Position numbers and translations under genes: made by a program. From Datura wrightii (Eukaryota > Streptophyta > Magnoliopsida > Solanales > Solanaceae): a stretch of 64,000 nt of DNA. The notes below the pieces were generated by a model, which saw only the letters and a list, made by a program, of their open reading frames with translations, did not search any database and had not been told where the DNA came from. Numbering within the stretch: the stretch's first letter is position 1; each line of letters begins with the position of its first letter. Positions 47,369 to 60,598 of this stretch are shown piece after piece. The DNA lies in the NCBI GenBank assembly GCA_035772735.1, contig JASDFA010000010.1, positions 97,236,001-97,300,000 of the forward strand. Direction: 5' to 3'.

Positions 47369-50300
47369 TTAGTCAAAGCTTAAGCGAGAATCTATAGGAC
47401 GTAAGCTAGTTTGACGCCTTGGGATCCCAATCTCACATGCATTAACACGTGCAGCAAATCGGAGTGAACACAGGGATTCGCCCACAGATGGAGGATCCGG
47501 TGAAACATTAACAAACATTAATGTCTTCGAGTTACCACCTAGACAGGGCTGAGTAAAACATGCAATGATCAGCAGGTGTGTGAGAAAGTAAAAGATCAGC
47601 ATAGATAAGGGGTGTGAAACAAAAAGGTGAATATAGTGAGCACTTCACAACTGTTAAAATGGCATTGGAAACATTACTCTGGAGTAATTTATTTTCTCTA
47701 CTAGCTGAGTTATGGAAACGCCTTAACACCCAAGGAATTAGACCCAGAACACATGTATTTTTAACTAGGAGCTGAATCACTTTTACCTGGAGAAGGTATG
47801 TAAGCTTTGAGTTCCTAAAAGGCACATGCTCCTCTTTTTTTGCTAGAGCAAATATGACATCACTTAGAGACGATAGACTCTTGTTGATGGCCTGCATGAA
47901 ACTCGTGGATAACAGGGAATAAGTTAGAAGAACATCTTGGGAAGTAGGCAAGCTATTGAAAAGAGATTGAGAGTTTTCATGCAAATACTTGAGTTTCTTT
48001 TAGCCGGTCTCCAGTAGCCCCACTCTTGGATAGACGCTCACTTCCGGCGAGGTCAATCAAATTGAGTACACCTTGTACTTGTTGCTCGGTACTCTAACAT
48101 AAGACACTAATTAGTCAACTGAAAATATTTATAAAAGAGTAACAAAATGGCACGCTAAATATTAGGTGAATGCCCAAACCTCATTCACACCAGAAATTCT
48201 CAGAGTGAAGACAAAATGGCTCCTTGAAGACTGTTGGTTCATCTGAGTCTTCCCAACAGATCTACACAGAAGAAAATAGAACAATAACTCAATAGAGCAC
48301 AGGTCTCACAAATTTTAACTCCATTTCAGTCCAAATATAGGAAAACTTGAACCCCCTAATACATAAAATGATGACAAGCGATCGCATATCAAACATAATA
48401 GAGGTACCAATGACAAAATGAAGTGTTTCAGCAGTAAATCAAAGATATCAAAAAGAACTAAAAAGCCTAATGTATGCAAAGGCTGATGTTATGCACACTA
48501 CATTTTCGTCGAGCTTTAAGTTCACATGCATGCTCTATGTTGTGCAAATAACATGTTTGACATGTCGAGAAGGTGCTCAATGCTTAAAATTTATATTTGG
48601 GGCGATAGGGATGCACAGGAAAAATGGGAGTTTGATTTTAATGTTAATGGAAAGATGTCCAGAGTGACGCATAGCCTGACTTCAAATATACACAACCCTT
48701 AGAAATTAATTCGCCTATGGTTTCAGAAGGAAAATTGTAGTTCTTCGGATCTAGTTTCTAATGCTTCAGAGTTTCATCAATCAGACATCTCTGCACAAAG
48801 TTATGCCAATTTTACCCCGTGTCTGTACTGTTGAAGAAGGTTTACACTAAGCACTAGCATTCAGTGCTAACCAGTGGATTGATGCTAGGCATTGAAAATC
48901 AATGGCCACCTTAGAACCCTCCAGAAGCACTAGAAGCCTCCGAAGTCCGAACTCACTGGAAGGGTTTGTGTTAGGCATTAAAATTTGATGCTCAACACTA
49001 GGCTTCACCAATTTCGAGTTTGAAAATAAATAATCCCCCATCCCCCACCCCCACCCACCCAATATAAGACCCAAACTTCACCTGCTTCATTATTTTCTTC
49101 CTCCCAAGTCGAGGCCACAATTTCAAAAGGATATTTTAACCCCAAATCAAAATTCAACCACCAAGGTAAGTTAAATAAGGAGTTGTGATTATTTAATGAT
49201 CTTTAATGAGAATCTTAACACCTTAATTTTGTGATTTTGTCTAGAACTCAAACTCCACCCAACTTCTTCAAATTTCAAGAAGGATTTCAGTCCCTTGAGG
49301 TAACCTCTTCACTTAACTTGATGTATTGATAATAGATTGTGTAAGTTGACTTTGGTTAGCAACCCATCTGGTGGAAGTTTTAGCCATGGCTCACCTCAAA
49401 GTGGATGAATGAGAGGTTTTAGCATTTAAATTTGATGCTCAGCACTAGGCTTCACCAATTTTATATATAGATCAAATGTTTATTTGAGACATTGTGAAAC
49501 CTGACTTGACTGCCTTCAGGATCAAGGTGAGTGGAGACCTAACTTTTAGAAATGATTTCCCTCTAATGCTTGTGTCACATGTTATAAATGCATAAGTAAA
49601 TATCTTAAAGGTGGTTCTGTGAGCTCACACTTATGAGGACGAGCAGGTACTAATGTTACCATGCTATCAATTATATGAATACGATTTGATTCAAATGATA
49701 CTCATGATATTTCCATGAAAGAAAAATGATATTTGAATGATATGATGTTCACGTATGACTATCACGGTCATGTTTAGGCCTGAGGCTTCTATTGGTGATA
49801 TGAATAATAAAGACATATCTTGGGTTGTATTCTTTCCTTTCATTACTCTTTTATATTTGAGCAGTGTCCCAAAGACCTTATGATGTACTTTGACAATCTT
49901 AAAAGCTCCATTTGTCTATAGGCTTGTTTTGGCCCCTTAGCTATATGCTACTCTTGATGTGGTCTACATGTTGATTATTACTGTACTATTTAAGTTGATT
50001 TCCTTATGAAATGAATTGGGCTCTCAGTGACGTCAATATGATGGTATGCCAGTCTTGGGCCCCTAGTTAGGGTCATGACAGGTGACATAATAAATTGCTA
50101 GAAAGATTGAATAAAACATAACCAGGTGGTTTTACCTGCTTTCTGCTGCCAGCCCAAAAAGTTTAGAAACCTGACTATAGCAATGAACATCCACAATTGT
50201 CAGGTCGGATACATGGGTATTGCCATTCATATCATGTTTGATGGAATATTGTTTTCCTACATTTTCTGGTCGGGATGCATCAAAACTGGACGAATTTGAT

Positions 50301-53300
50301 GGTGATAAAAGATCCCGAATAGTTTCATTGTAAATTTCAAGCATTGAGACCTGAAAAATGGTGAAATGTGCCAAAAACACTTTCAGTGAAAAGAAACAAA
50401 TCAAATTGAGCAAATCAATCACGACAAACCTCCATTGCTAACCTGCATTTTATAGTTCCACCCTTGGTTTTGAAGAGACTGCCTGGTCTCAAACACCTGC
50501 TCTAAAGAGCGTGGTATAAGCCCTTTCTGATTATCAGAGTCTGGCTTGCCCACCATTGTGTGAGTCTTACCAGAACCAGTCTGACCGTAAGCAAATATAC
50601 AAACCTGAAAAGGAAAAGGAGGGTAATAAACTAAAAATTTGTGAGGCTGCAGATAAACATTTGCTTTCTCATTCAGCATGGATTTGGAACTTTAAAGATA
50701 TTAATCAATGCTTATTTTTCAGATGTAACACCAGTTAACCAGAAACCTCCAAGGAAAACATAACTAAGAAAGGCAAGGAGTATTGATGCTTTTGCAAGAC
50801 TTAAGATGTCATTTGCAGTAGTGCACAAAATTTTAAGATATCTCACCTTATAACCATCAAGAGCGCTTTGTACAAGTTGGGATATCTCAACAAAAACATC
50901 TTCTTGTGAAGCCTCGGGCATGAAAACTTTATCAAATGTGAATGATTGTTTTTGTCCTTAAATAACACAAAGTTCAAAGTTCAATATCAAAATAAAAACT
51001 AAAGGAAAACACAAATTCTTTCTGGTTGACTGCATTAGAAACAAGTGCACACCATTTTGTATCAAATCAATGCCTCTTCCTTGTGCTTCCATTGATGTTG
51101 GAAAAGAGATAATCTTCGTTTCTGCACTGATAGTGTCATCAGACAATAATGGCCTCACCCTGCAGAAAACTCTAATATTGCCTTTCAATTCCTGCATTTG
51201 CAGAAGATTTCAAGTGAACATCTAATTTGAATCCACAAGTCAATTTAAGGTAGCTTCACATTAGTGATCGTAAAGTACCAATATGGTATTGTGCAGTCTT
51301 TTACGTAGTTTCTCTCCTTCAACAATTTTTGTTTCGGCGTCAGCAAGACGGTTCTGCAACTCAAAAATAACATTCTTCTGCTCCTCATATTCTTCTTTTG
51401 TCTTCACAGATGACATGTCCGACATCTAACAAAGTGATTAAACATTTGAAATATTGAGAGGATTATCTTCTAAAGATCATAAGGTTAGATATAACACTGT
51501 AAATTCAAACAAATGGTCATAGAAATGCTGCGTCACCTCTAGTTTCTTCTCTGTAAAGGCAAGTTGTTGCTGCAATCTTTTAATTTGTTCACACTGAGAC
51601 AAACATGTCTCCTGAGAAATAATTCCGAAAGAGATTATTATCTGACGCATATATATATATATATATTTGGGTTTGCCTAGTTGAGACAAATCAAAGCAGA
51701 CAAACCTCCAGCTGATTGGTCTTTATCGCCATGCCTTCTAACTCAGCCACAGATTTTCCAGTGCATTCTTTATATTTTATTACTTCCGCTGTTAGAACCT
51801 GGACTTGTAACGACTGCTGATCACGATCATCCCTCATTTTTTGCAGATCTCCTAGCAAGAATCCTACTTCACTTGCTAAAGCCTCTTTTTGTTTGACTGC
51901 CTCATCCTGAACAGCCTTATGAAATTGAAAGGTAAAATAAGAACATGAATCAGTTGATGACAAACAACAGTAATCTTCTGAATAGTCTAGATAATCAAGA
52001 TGAACAAACCAATTGGAGTAATATATCATGAAAAGCCCAAACTAAATCATTAAATTAATGATCCCAATATAATACACATAACACCATCGTCGAGCAGAAA
52101 ATCAGACTAGAAACATCTATATATTCATAAATCATCATTCAGAACTCTGAGAAGAGTTGTAAAACAATTCTGGACAGTTTGCAGAAATCAACAAATCAAA
52201 CATGGAAATGTGTTAAATATTCCTGAATGAAGTAATATTTCTTATTGCTGCACAGTACAGGTTTTCAGCAAAAGCACAATAGATTAAGTTTCTCAAAAAT
52301 GCAGAAAAAGAAAATAGATATATTCATGAAAGTATCACTAGTGATGCTAGCTACTTGTATAACAAAAGCAGAAGAAAATAACTACTCAAAGACATACTCT
52401 AGAAGAAGTGAGTTGTTCCTGTAAAGAAGTGTAATGACCCCTTAGTCCGCTGAGATTTTCAACCACTGCAGCTTTCTCCTTCTCCACGCGCTTCAGTGTT
52501 TCATTGACTGTACCAAGGTCTTTCTGAAGCCTACTGTTATAATCCTGTAAATTTCGGTTGTACTCCTGTAACCCTTTGTACGTATTATCTAGTGACTGGA
52601 TCTGCAGATATTAGGATTTTTAAGCTATGTTCTTACCGATGGATTCACAACTGTAATGAAGCCAAAACTATATGCCTAAGATTCTTTCTTACCTTCTGAT
52701 TTGCACTTGCATTGTCTTGTTGAGCTCTTTTGAGCTCTTCTGAAACAGAAGCTTGCAGTTTCTCTGCTGTATCTCTAGCATGTTTCTCTCTACTATAAGA
52801 ATCCACTGCTTCCTGATGAACAAATTAAGCAATTTAGAGAAAATTACATCTATAAAGTAAGCTCCAAGAAACATCCAAACTTAAAGGACATGATCATTGC
52901 CCTGCAAAGCCTACCAACTTGGCTGACTCCTCCTTGGCGAACTTTTCCTGGAGTGCCTCAATATTCTTTCTCAACTCCTTAATGATTGAATTCAACTCTT
53001 CTTCTTTGACTTTCTTTAGCATCTCTAAATAAAAACCAAAAGCTAGTATAAGTCTAAAATTCATTCCAGGTCACAAACTCATACTATTGCACCACAAACA
53101 TACCCATCTCATTGCATTTTTTCTCGGCCGCCTCTAACAAGCCGTTGAGTGATTCCTGCTCTGTAACATAGTTTCCTTCAAGCAGCTGGAACCACTTAAT
53201 ACATAACTTGAGTCTTCTTATATACTCCAACATAAGATCACACTTTTCCTAATAGAAACAGTGGAAATCTTTGCATCAATAGGCATGAAGCAGATACATA

Positions 53301-54140
53301 TTGAGTTGATATGAAATACAGTTAAACTTTCCACGCACTGCATTGGCTACTTCTATAACTTACTGTTAACACCTTAATTTACAAAATAACTAAAACTACA
53401 ACCACCTCATACCAATATTACCATTAATCTGAAAAATAGTTCATCCACTTACCTTCATATTATACTTGTTCTTGGTTTTCAGTTTCTCAGTGAGTAAAGC
53501 TTCAATGTCTTCTTTGCTAAATTCAACTATCCCGTTGTCTGAACCTGCACTACTTGGTGGACCACTAGTTGGAGGCAGATCTGCAACCCCATTCACCACT
53601 GCAAATGCTTGCCGGGTTCTTGCACCAGTAGCTGTGGACGGCATTTTCGGATTCCCTATTCTCCGTCTCTTCTCCACGGAAACCTCACCTGCGGTGTAGT
53701 TACTCTGCAAACCAAAACAGTAAACTACCAAAAATTAGGAACTTCCTTACTTGAACATCAAAATAAGAAATACTCAGAATCTACAATACTCTTCCTCGAC
53801 CAAATAACGGAACCCACAAAAAGAACACAAAAAAGTTAGGGACTTCTGCACTTGAACATCAAAATAAGAAATACCCAGAATATAGAGCAGTCCTTCACGA
53901 TTAAAAAAACTACACAGCAAAAGAAAATGGAAAGATACGATCAAAAAGTTGTCCTAAATTATATCAAAATGTGAAATTCGTTATTAGAAACTACGCAATC
54001 AGAGGAAATGAGCATAACCAAAGTAGAGACTGATGAGGATATATAGAGTAAAATGGGTTCTGGAGAAAACAATAAATGCTTACATTGGAAGGGGTTGAAA
54101 GAGTATGAAGGGGCGGCTTGTTCTGGTTCTTGGTAGCCAT
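47369..54140 (-). CDS. KIN-14 kinesin, ATK1/KATA type, 805 residues, 17 exons
   Basis: Minus-end-directed C-terminal-motor kinesin of the kind that focuses spindle poles. Coding exons (high to low): 54140-54084, 53704-53453, 53248-53104, 53024-52915, 52812-52693, 52601-52398, 51915-51706, 51611-51537, 51425-51279, 51191-51053, 50956-50847, 50604-50443, 50350-50136, 48261-48180, 48093-47989, 47891-47787, 47548-47369. All have GT-AG borders and sum to 2418 nt in frame. Order: basic N-terminus, coiled coil (about 90-440), KIN-14 neck ELKGNIRVFCRVRP (441-454), P-loop GQTGSGKT (530-537), switch I NQQSSRSH (657-664), switch II DLAGSE (690-695), end IGIPRRQTS...LSFD. Length and sequence match Arabidopsis ATK1/ATK2 proteins. 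The frame is intact and the gene looks functional. Confidence 0.95.
48700..50080 (+). mobile_element. LTR-like remnant inside kinesin intron 13
   Basis: The intron between exons 13 and 14 is 1874 nt, far longer than the others. It holds sequence with gypsy LTR traits: repeated GCTCARCACTAGGCTTCACC (near 48995 and 49440), GTGAGCTCACACTTATGAGGACGAG near 49620, and a right end GGGTCATGACA at 50080 like the B LTR end. I could not fix the left end or a target-site duplication, and no coding sequence is present. It lies antisense to the kinesin gene. Confidence 0.5.
51648..51667. repeat. (AT)n microsatellite in kinesin intron
   Basis: About ten AT units in the intron between exons 7 and 8. A possible marker; no function implied. 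Confidence 0.9.
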
Positions 54141-55424
54141 TTAAAAGTACTCGTAGTAAATTATGGTAATGCAGAGAGAAAGAGAGAAGAGAGAGCGGAT
54201 GTAACAAACAGAGTGATGGGATTTCGGAAAATTTTGGGGGGGCTTATGGACGTGGGACCGTGAATTGAAACCAAAGCTACCAAATTCTACATCCACGACC
54301 GTTTGCTTTGACAGTAAACAGCAAAATTGGTGCCGAAAGATTGAATAAAGACCATCAGCAAAACTACCCTCACTCTCTCAGACAGTGAAAGAAAAGCACT
54401 AATTTGGTAATTGAAGAAAGCAAACAAGGGCGCAAATGGTTCAACTTCTCAGAGTGATTGTTTCTCTGCCCTAATCGACGGCGGATTTAGGATGAAACAA
54501 CGGCGTGCTTGGTGGAGGAAGAAGGGGAGGGAGTGGGGGAAGCGGGTGTTGAAGAGTGAGCAGATTTTGAAATTTTTTGAAATAGGGATCCGGCGCTCCG
54601 GAGCGCTTTAGATTCGTTTACATATACTACCAATTCTGCCCCTAACTGTCAACGCTATTTTCCATATTTTTGACTTTTCCATTTATTTTCTTAGCTTTTT
54701 TTTTTGTCAAGATTAACTTTTTAGGGTCCGAAATCTAAATGATTCGACAAAAAGAGAATGTTAATGGGTAAAAAGAAAGATTCAATTATATACTATAACA
54801 TACTAAATTAGTGTTTTATACATAAACAGATCAGGCCTTCACGGTCTTTATGGTTCATGACTTTTACAACGCACTAATTTAGTTTAATATATGAGTTATC
54901 AAAATTAGGGCAAACTTCTAATTTTTGCCCTAGTTCATCTTCAAGTTTTTCCTCTTTTTTCATACATTGTGAAAGATTAGTCATGTCTCAAGAGTCCGCA
55001 ACCTCAATATTTCTATACAACTCGATATTTGTTTTTGCAGATATCATTATAGAATCAAAACATCGAAGACATCTAGAAATTCAGATCGTCAATTCTAGAG
55101 TTGTAAAGCAACGAAAGTACAATTTTATGTTACTTTATTTTAGTAAAAAATATGTAGATTACATATTTAATTGTAAATATTGAAAGTTTATATTGTTAAG
55201 TTTTGTAGAAAAATGGTGGAAGCGACTATTTTCATTGGGAAGATATTTTTTTGACAAAGGAAAGGCCCCTGATTGTTGGAGATATAGTTACTTCACACTC
55301 AATGTGAGGTCTAGTATGCAGTCTAACTTGAATGAAGTTGAAGAAGATAAGGATCTAGTTAGGTCATTGCTAAGGGACACTCTACGGATAGATAGTTTCA
55401 AGGAAAATTGAATAAAGATGAGAA
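54141..55424. other. Kinesin 5' flank and intergenic DNA
   Basis: The kinesin promoter and 5' UTR should lie within the first few hundred bases. The stretch CTCTTCTCTCTTTCTCTCTG (minus strand, near 54190) is a pyrimidine-rich patch common in plant core promoters. Short open frames at 54983-55183 and 55193-55411 have no recognisable domain and no clear exon signals. No other gene is supported. Confidence 0.45.
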
Positions 55425-55638
55425 TGTTATAAATATATTTTCTATTTATGGTGAATGTCTATTTCTTAAAAGAAAAGTTAGGGTTTGTAACTTTGAGACC
55501 AAGTTAGTTTTCCCCTATAAATAAAGGGGGTTTTCATTCATTGTATATCATCTCTTTAACCCCTCAACAGAAATAAGAACTTCTCTCATTCTCTCTTTCT
55601 CTATAATATTCTTGTTCTTTCTTTATTATTTTATAACA
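55425..55638 (+). repeat. Copia 5' LTR
   Basis: 214 bp, TGTTATAAAT to TTATAACA, with TATA box TATAAATAAA at 55516-55525. It matches the 3' LTR except scattered bases and a 12-bp shorter stretch before GAAATAAGAACTTC. Flanked by GAGAA. Confidence 0.92.
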
Positions 55639-55653
55639 CGTTATCAGCACGAG
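55639..55653 (+). promoter_or_regulatory. Copia primer-binding region
   Basis: CGTTATCAGCACGAG directly follows the 5' LTR. The TATCAG core recalls the initiator-Met type, but the match is partial; the actual primer tRNA is not determined. Confidence 0.5.
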
Positions 55654-55828
55654 TCTCTGCCTTGACCACTCACTTTGAAAGATCTGAGGTAAGAAAAATT
55701 AAAATTTCTTTTTCAAAAGATGTATTACTTAACCACAGGAATGGTATTTCTTTGGTGATATTGTTGCTCTACGACTTTACCGTCTCAAAATTTGAAGGCC
55801 AAGGTAATATTTTTCTCTTTCTTTTAAT

Positions 55829-56340
55829 ATGGATAACCTTACAAAACTTGATTTCGTTGCCCTTTAATGTTCGGGCAAGAACTACCTTTCATGGGTGTTG
55901 GGTGCTGAAATCCATATGGATGCAATGGATTTTGGAGACACCATTAAAAGTAAAAATAAAGCATCAAACCAAGATCGTGCTAAGGCTATGATATTCTTGC
56001 GTCATCATATTGACGAAATTATGAAAATTGAATATCTCACGATTAAGAATTTACGTGTTTTGTGGAATAGCCTAAAAGAAAGGTATGACCACCTAAAGAT
56101 GGTCATCCACCCAAAGGCATGATATGATTAGATCAATCAAGACTATAAGTCTATTCATGAGTACAACTCTGCAATGTTTAGAATTATTTCTCAGTTGAAA
56201 CTATGTGGAGAGACAATTAATGATATTGATATGATTGAATGTGGTAGTACACAAAATTAATTGAGAGCTTCGGAAGAGCTAATGTGTTACTACCCGAAGA
56301 AATGAAATTATTGTAGTAAATCTCAAAAGGAAACTTATAA
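55829..56340 (+). pseudogene. Copia gag remnant
   Basis: ATG 55829 opens MDNLTKLDFVAL, then an in-frame stop, then GKNYLSWVLGAEIHMDAMDF and KASNQDRAKAMIFLRHHIDE, IMKIEYLTIKNLRVLWNSLK, ERYDHLKMVIHPKA. This matches the conserved copia gag (UBN2-like) core. Further stops and shifts follow. No zinc knuckle is readable. Confidence 0.75.
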
Positions 56341-56559
56341 GTTTCAAAGGCATTGAAAAAGGATTGAGACTGTAAATTATTGGAAGATTTAATATCTTCA
56401 TATTACTACAACTGAAGAGGGTTATAAATATTTATGTAAAAGATTATCTGTCATCTTCTTTTGTTTGTAGTACATAAATATGAGTATGATGATAAAATCA
56501 CATGCAAAAGTAAACCAGAAGTTTACTAAAATAAAGATAAGTTGGCATAACTAGTTGGC

Positions 56560-59090
56560 TATCCCGGTTCAGATGTGATGCAAAAATAATTGAGAATTCA
56601 TGTGGCTATATGTTGAAAAAATAAAGATTCTTCAAGAATTCTCTTGTGTTGCTTGTTCTCGTGATAGAATGATCTTGATTAGCTAAGATTGAAATTATAT
56701 TTCCTGAAATTTTAAAACTCATAAAAGGGTGAATATGGGCCCGTTCACTTGCTATGTGAATCATTTGCTATTATATAATTTTAATAGATGCATCTATGGT
56801 ATGGTCACATGTGCTTTGATATCAACTTGCAATTGATTCTTACAAGGTTGTTTGCTCGAATTGTTAAATTAAGAGCACAGTTCTAAATTATAAAATCATG
56901 TTGATAATGCTGGTTCATATCTAAGTTGATTTAGCAAAAATTGTATACCTCCAATTATAGATAAACCATTTATTATGAGAACAAAAATCGCAAATAAAAT
57001 TTGGTATGAGATATGTTTATTTAACATATAACAACACTTGAATACATCAAGCCAACAAGGTTCCCCTATCACAATTGGTTCAGGGTCAGGAACCAAATAA
57101 GTTCATCTAAAAATTTGAATGTGCGGTATATGGTTCAATTGATCTACCACAGCGCACAAAGATGGGTTCCTAAATGAGCTTGGGGGTAAATGTGAGTTTT
57201 TCTAACATTAGGGGGAGAAGTGATTAGCAACTGAAAATTGAGTGTGGGATGAATTATCTAGATCCTCGGAAAAAAAAAAGTGAACTTAAAGTTCAAGAGA
57301 TAATTCACTTGCAAAATATTGCAAATCAATTGCCAGATGTATTTGCTGACCCTGTTTTATAATTCAGTTGCAAATGCTCCAATGAAAGGTCCTTAAAGGA
57401 CAGGGTCTATGAGACGCCGGAAGGTTATAGACCAAACTGTTCAAATATAGAACTCCTTGAAGAAAGGAGAGGAGAAAATGATTAAGATGGTCATAATGAT
57501 GAGGCAAGTGCTTTTAGAAAGCACCGCGACATAACACTTCAAAAAATCTTGGCAAAGGTTCAGGCACCTGAAAATGATGAAAAATAATGAGATGTCAATG
57601 AGTTATGTCTAATTGCAAACCGATATAAATGATATACCATCGACGATATCTTTGATATAGTATAGCGCGCAATATTATAAAAGATTGTGAGAATCTGAAT
57701 TCTACATCTATTAAAACATGCTGATATAGAAATAATTATCAAGTGAAACGATGCGTATTGATAAGCGTAAAGCTTATTGAACTTGTAGTCCAAACACCAC
57801 AGGATGTCACGCATTTAAATACTAATGAATGTTATCACTTGATAAAATTTATATGAAAATTCCCGAGCGATTTTAAAATGCCTGAAGCATATCGTTCAAA
57901 GTCTCGAAAAATATATTCAATTAGATTGAAAAGATCATTATATGGTTTGGAGCAATCTGGACGCATGTGGTATAACCGTCTTAGTGAATATTTATTCAAG
58001 GAAGTTGTTATATAAATGATGAAATTTGCTCATGTGTTTTTATAAAGAAAATAATATCGGAGTTTTGTCATACTTGCTGTTTATGTAGATGACATAAACC
58101 TTATTGGAACTCCAATAGAGCTTCAAAAGGAAATTGACTATTTAAAGAAGGAACATAAAATGAAAGATCTTGGAAAGATAAAATTATGTCTTGGTTTGCA
58201 AATAGAGCATTTGACAAACGATATCTTTGTTCATCGATCTACCTATACAGAAAAGGTGTTGAAAAGATTTTGTATGGATGGAGCACATCCATTAAGTACT
58301 CTGATGGTTGTTCGATCACTTGATGTGAATAAGGATCCATTCCGACCTCAAGAAAAGAATGAGAAAATTCTCGGTCCTGAAGTACCATATCGTAGTGCAA
58401 TTGGTGCATTAATATATCTTACTAACACTACAAGACCTGATATAGCATTTTTGGTTAATTTGTTAGCAAGATATAGTTCTGCTCCTACTAGAAGACATTG
58501 GAATGAGATCAAACACATAATGCGGTATCTAAAAGGGACTACCGATATGGTCTTATATTATTTTAACTATTGCAGTCCCGATCTTATTGGTTATGCTAAT
58601 GCTGGGTATTTATCTGACCCACACAAAACTCGATCTCAAACTGGCTACGTGTTTATTTGTGGAGGTACTGCCATGTCTTGGAGATCTACAAAGTATTCTC
58701 TCATAGCTACTTCATCAAATCATGTTAAGATAATAGCTATTCATAAAGCAAGCCGAGGATGTGTATGGTTGAGGTCCATGATACATCTTATTAGAGAAAA
58801 ATGTGATTTGAAATATGACAAAGTACCCACAATTTTATATGAAGATAATGCAGCATGCATAGCACAACTAAAGGGAGGATTCTTAAAAGGAGATAGAATG
58901 AAGCACATCTCGCCAAAGTTTTTCTCACGCATGAACTCCAAAAGAATGGTGATATCAACGTGCAACAGATTCATTCAAGTGACAATGTGGCTGATTTATT
59001 CATCAAGTCTCTACCAACTGCAACTTTCAAGAAGATGGTGCACAAGATCGGGATGCAAAGATTCAAGGATGTTCTAATTAAGGGGAGTTA
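56560..59090 (+). pseudogene. Copia pol remnant (integrase fragment, RT, RNase H)
   Basis: A small integrase piece is readable near 56620-56880 (EFSCVACSRDRMILIS, MGPFTCYVNHL, WSHVCALISTCN). A linker at about 57290-57360 reads VQEIIHLQNIANQLPDVFAD. The back half of RT and RNase H is open at 58070-59077: VYVDDINLIG, KMKDLGKIKLCLGLQI, YRSAIGALIYLTNTTRPDIA. RNase H reads GYANAGYLSDPHKTRSQTGY, with N where the catalytic D is expected, and SNHVKIIA, with K where E is expected; EDNAACI keeps the third acid. The enzyme would be inactive. Confidence 0.85.
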
Positions 59091-59286
59091 ATACGCGTTA
59101 TACTCTTTTTTTCTTAAGAGGTTTTGTCCCACTGGGTTTTTCTTGTAAGATTTTTAATGAGGCAACCAAAACACGTATTATTAGATATGTGTACTCTTTT
59201 TCCTTCACTAGAATTTTTCTCACTGGGTTTTTCTAGTAAAGTTGTAACGAGGCACATTATCTATCAAATAGACATCCAAGGGGGAG

Positions 59287-59512
59287 TGTTATAAATATAT
59301 TTTCTATTTATGGTGAATGTCTATTTCTTAGAAGGAAAGTTAGGGTTTGTAACTTTGGAACCAAGTTAGTTTTCCCCTATAAATAAAGGGGTTTTTCATT
59401 CATTGTATATTATCTCTTTAACTCCTCAAGAGAATCATCAAGAGAAATAAGAACTTCTCTTCTTCTCTCTTTCTCTACAATATTCTTGTTCTTTCTTTAT
59501 TATTTCATAATA
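59287..59512 (+). repeat. Copia 3' LTR
   Basis: 226 bp, TGTTATAAAT to TTCATAATA, where the last CA has become TA. Carries 12 extra bases relative to the 5' LTR. Followed by GAGAA. Confidence 0.92.
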
Positions 59513-59708
59513 GAGAAAAGTATTAACCGCTTGAGAGTGATTTGTGATCTCTTGTCGTTCTTTTTATTTTAGAAATGTTGCATAGTTGGTTAGATTTAGT
59601 AGATTTTATGTAAAAAAAATTGTTTTTTCTATGTATTATTTTAATGTATAAAGTAATTGATTCTTTAAATTTTAATGTAGTTTCTACATATCTTTTATGA
59701 AAAATTAT

Positions 59709-60522
59709 TGTGGACAATGAAATTTTATGAATTTAAATTCTGCTTTTGGATTATATTAAATTAAAGATATACTAGTCCAAATAGTATTATTGGCTAATAT
59801 AATTAAATTAATCATTTAAATTTAATAAATATGAATCTAATTAGTAATCCAATTTTATTAGGTTAGTCCATTGAATTGGGCTATAAATAATGAACTTACT
59901 TTGCTAAGCCCAAAATGTCATTTTCCTAGAGGCCCAGTTTGACTCCACGGACGTGGCACACCAAGTCAAACAAAAGAGTCAATAAAATTATGTTACGTGT
60001 CAAAATGGCATAGCATGCCTAGTCAAATCAAAGGCCAGTGAAAATGTGTCATGTATACAAATGACATGTTCTAACAAATTAAATATTGTCATGTCAAATT
60101 AAATCTCATTCGCCCAAAGGAGTTCGTCCTTATCAAAACTCTCCATTTTACATCTATAAATAGAGGTATCATAATTCAAAAAAGGGACAAATTCTAAAAA
60201 AAATTCGGAGAAAGCATGCGGATCAACTATTGCAGATTTCTCTACAAGCATTCATGCACTCAAATATTTCTCTATAAGTTCCAGAGATCAACACAAAGAT
60301 TCAAGATCAAGCTCAAAAGCCCTTGAATTCAAGTAGAAATCAAGATCAAATCCATCAAATTCAATATCAAGCTCAAAAACCCTTGAATTTATAGTCGAAA
60401 AGAAGAATCAGAGGATTCATTGAGATTGTAATACTCACTATATTAGAAATAAAATACTATGATTGTTGCTACGTTTTTCTATCTTGATTATTATCTTCTC
60501 AAGGTGAATTTTATTGTCTACA
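59709..60522 (+). repeat. LTR F of a truncated Ty3/gypsy element
   Basis: Begins TGTGGACAATG and ends TTATTGTCTACA, with TATAAATAG at 60155-60163. It is followed by AATTCGAGCATGCC, in the place and with partial similarity to the GGCACGCCC-type primer site of some plant gypsy elements. The matching second LTR is not in the window. The left boundary is inferred from TG and from where copia-flanking sequence ends. Confidence 0.55.
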
Positions 60523-60598
60523 AATTCGAGCATGCCAAAATGAGACAATCTCTACTTCTCATCTCATTTTCAACCTTCAATGATCAGGAACATTGAAA

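Larger units (their letters stand above)
55425..59512 (+). mobile_element. Ty1/copia retrotransposon, decayed, 4088 bp
   Basis: Complete by ends. The 5' LTR is 55425-55638, primer site 55639 onward, gag 55829-56340, degraded integrase and RT/RNase H to about 59090, polypurine tract AAGGGGGAG 59278-59286, and 3' LTR 59287-59512. GAGAA flanks it at 55420-55424 and 59513-59517. Order gag-integrase-RT-RNase H fits copia. The inside is littered with stops and frameshifts, and the integrase/RT part is shorter than in full elements, while the LTRs remain similar. Confidence 0.9.

Noticed and set aside
54411..54611. Basic, Trp/Arg-rich + strand frame upstream of the kinesin gene
   Set aside because: Divergent from the kinesin start but lacks any known motif; probably chance in promoter DNA.
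54983..55411. Two consecutive + strand open frames (66 and 72 codons) before the copia element
   Set aside because: No recognisable domain, no convincing splice sites joining them, AT-rich surroundings. Possibly a gene fragment, but I cannot support it.
55193..55424. Possible extra LTR directly left of the copia element
   Set aside because: Target-site copies GAGAA place the element boundary at 55425; nothing to the left repeats at the right.
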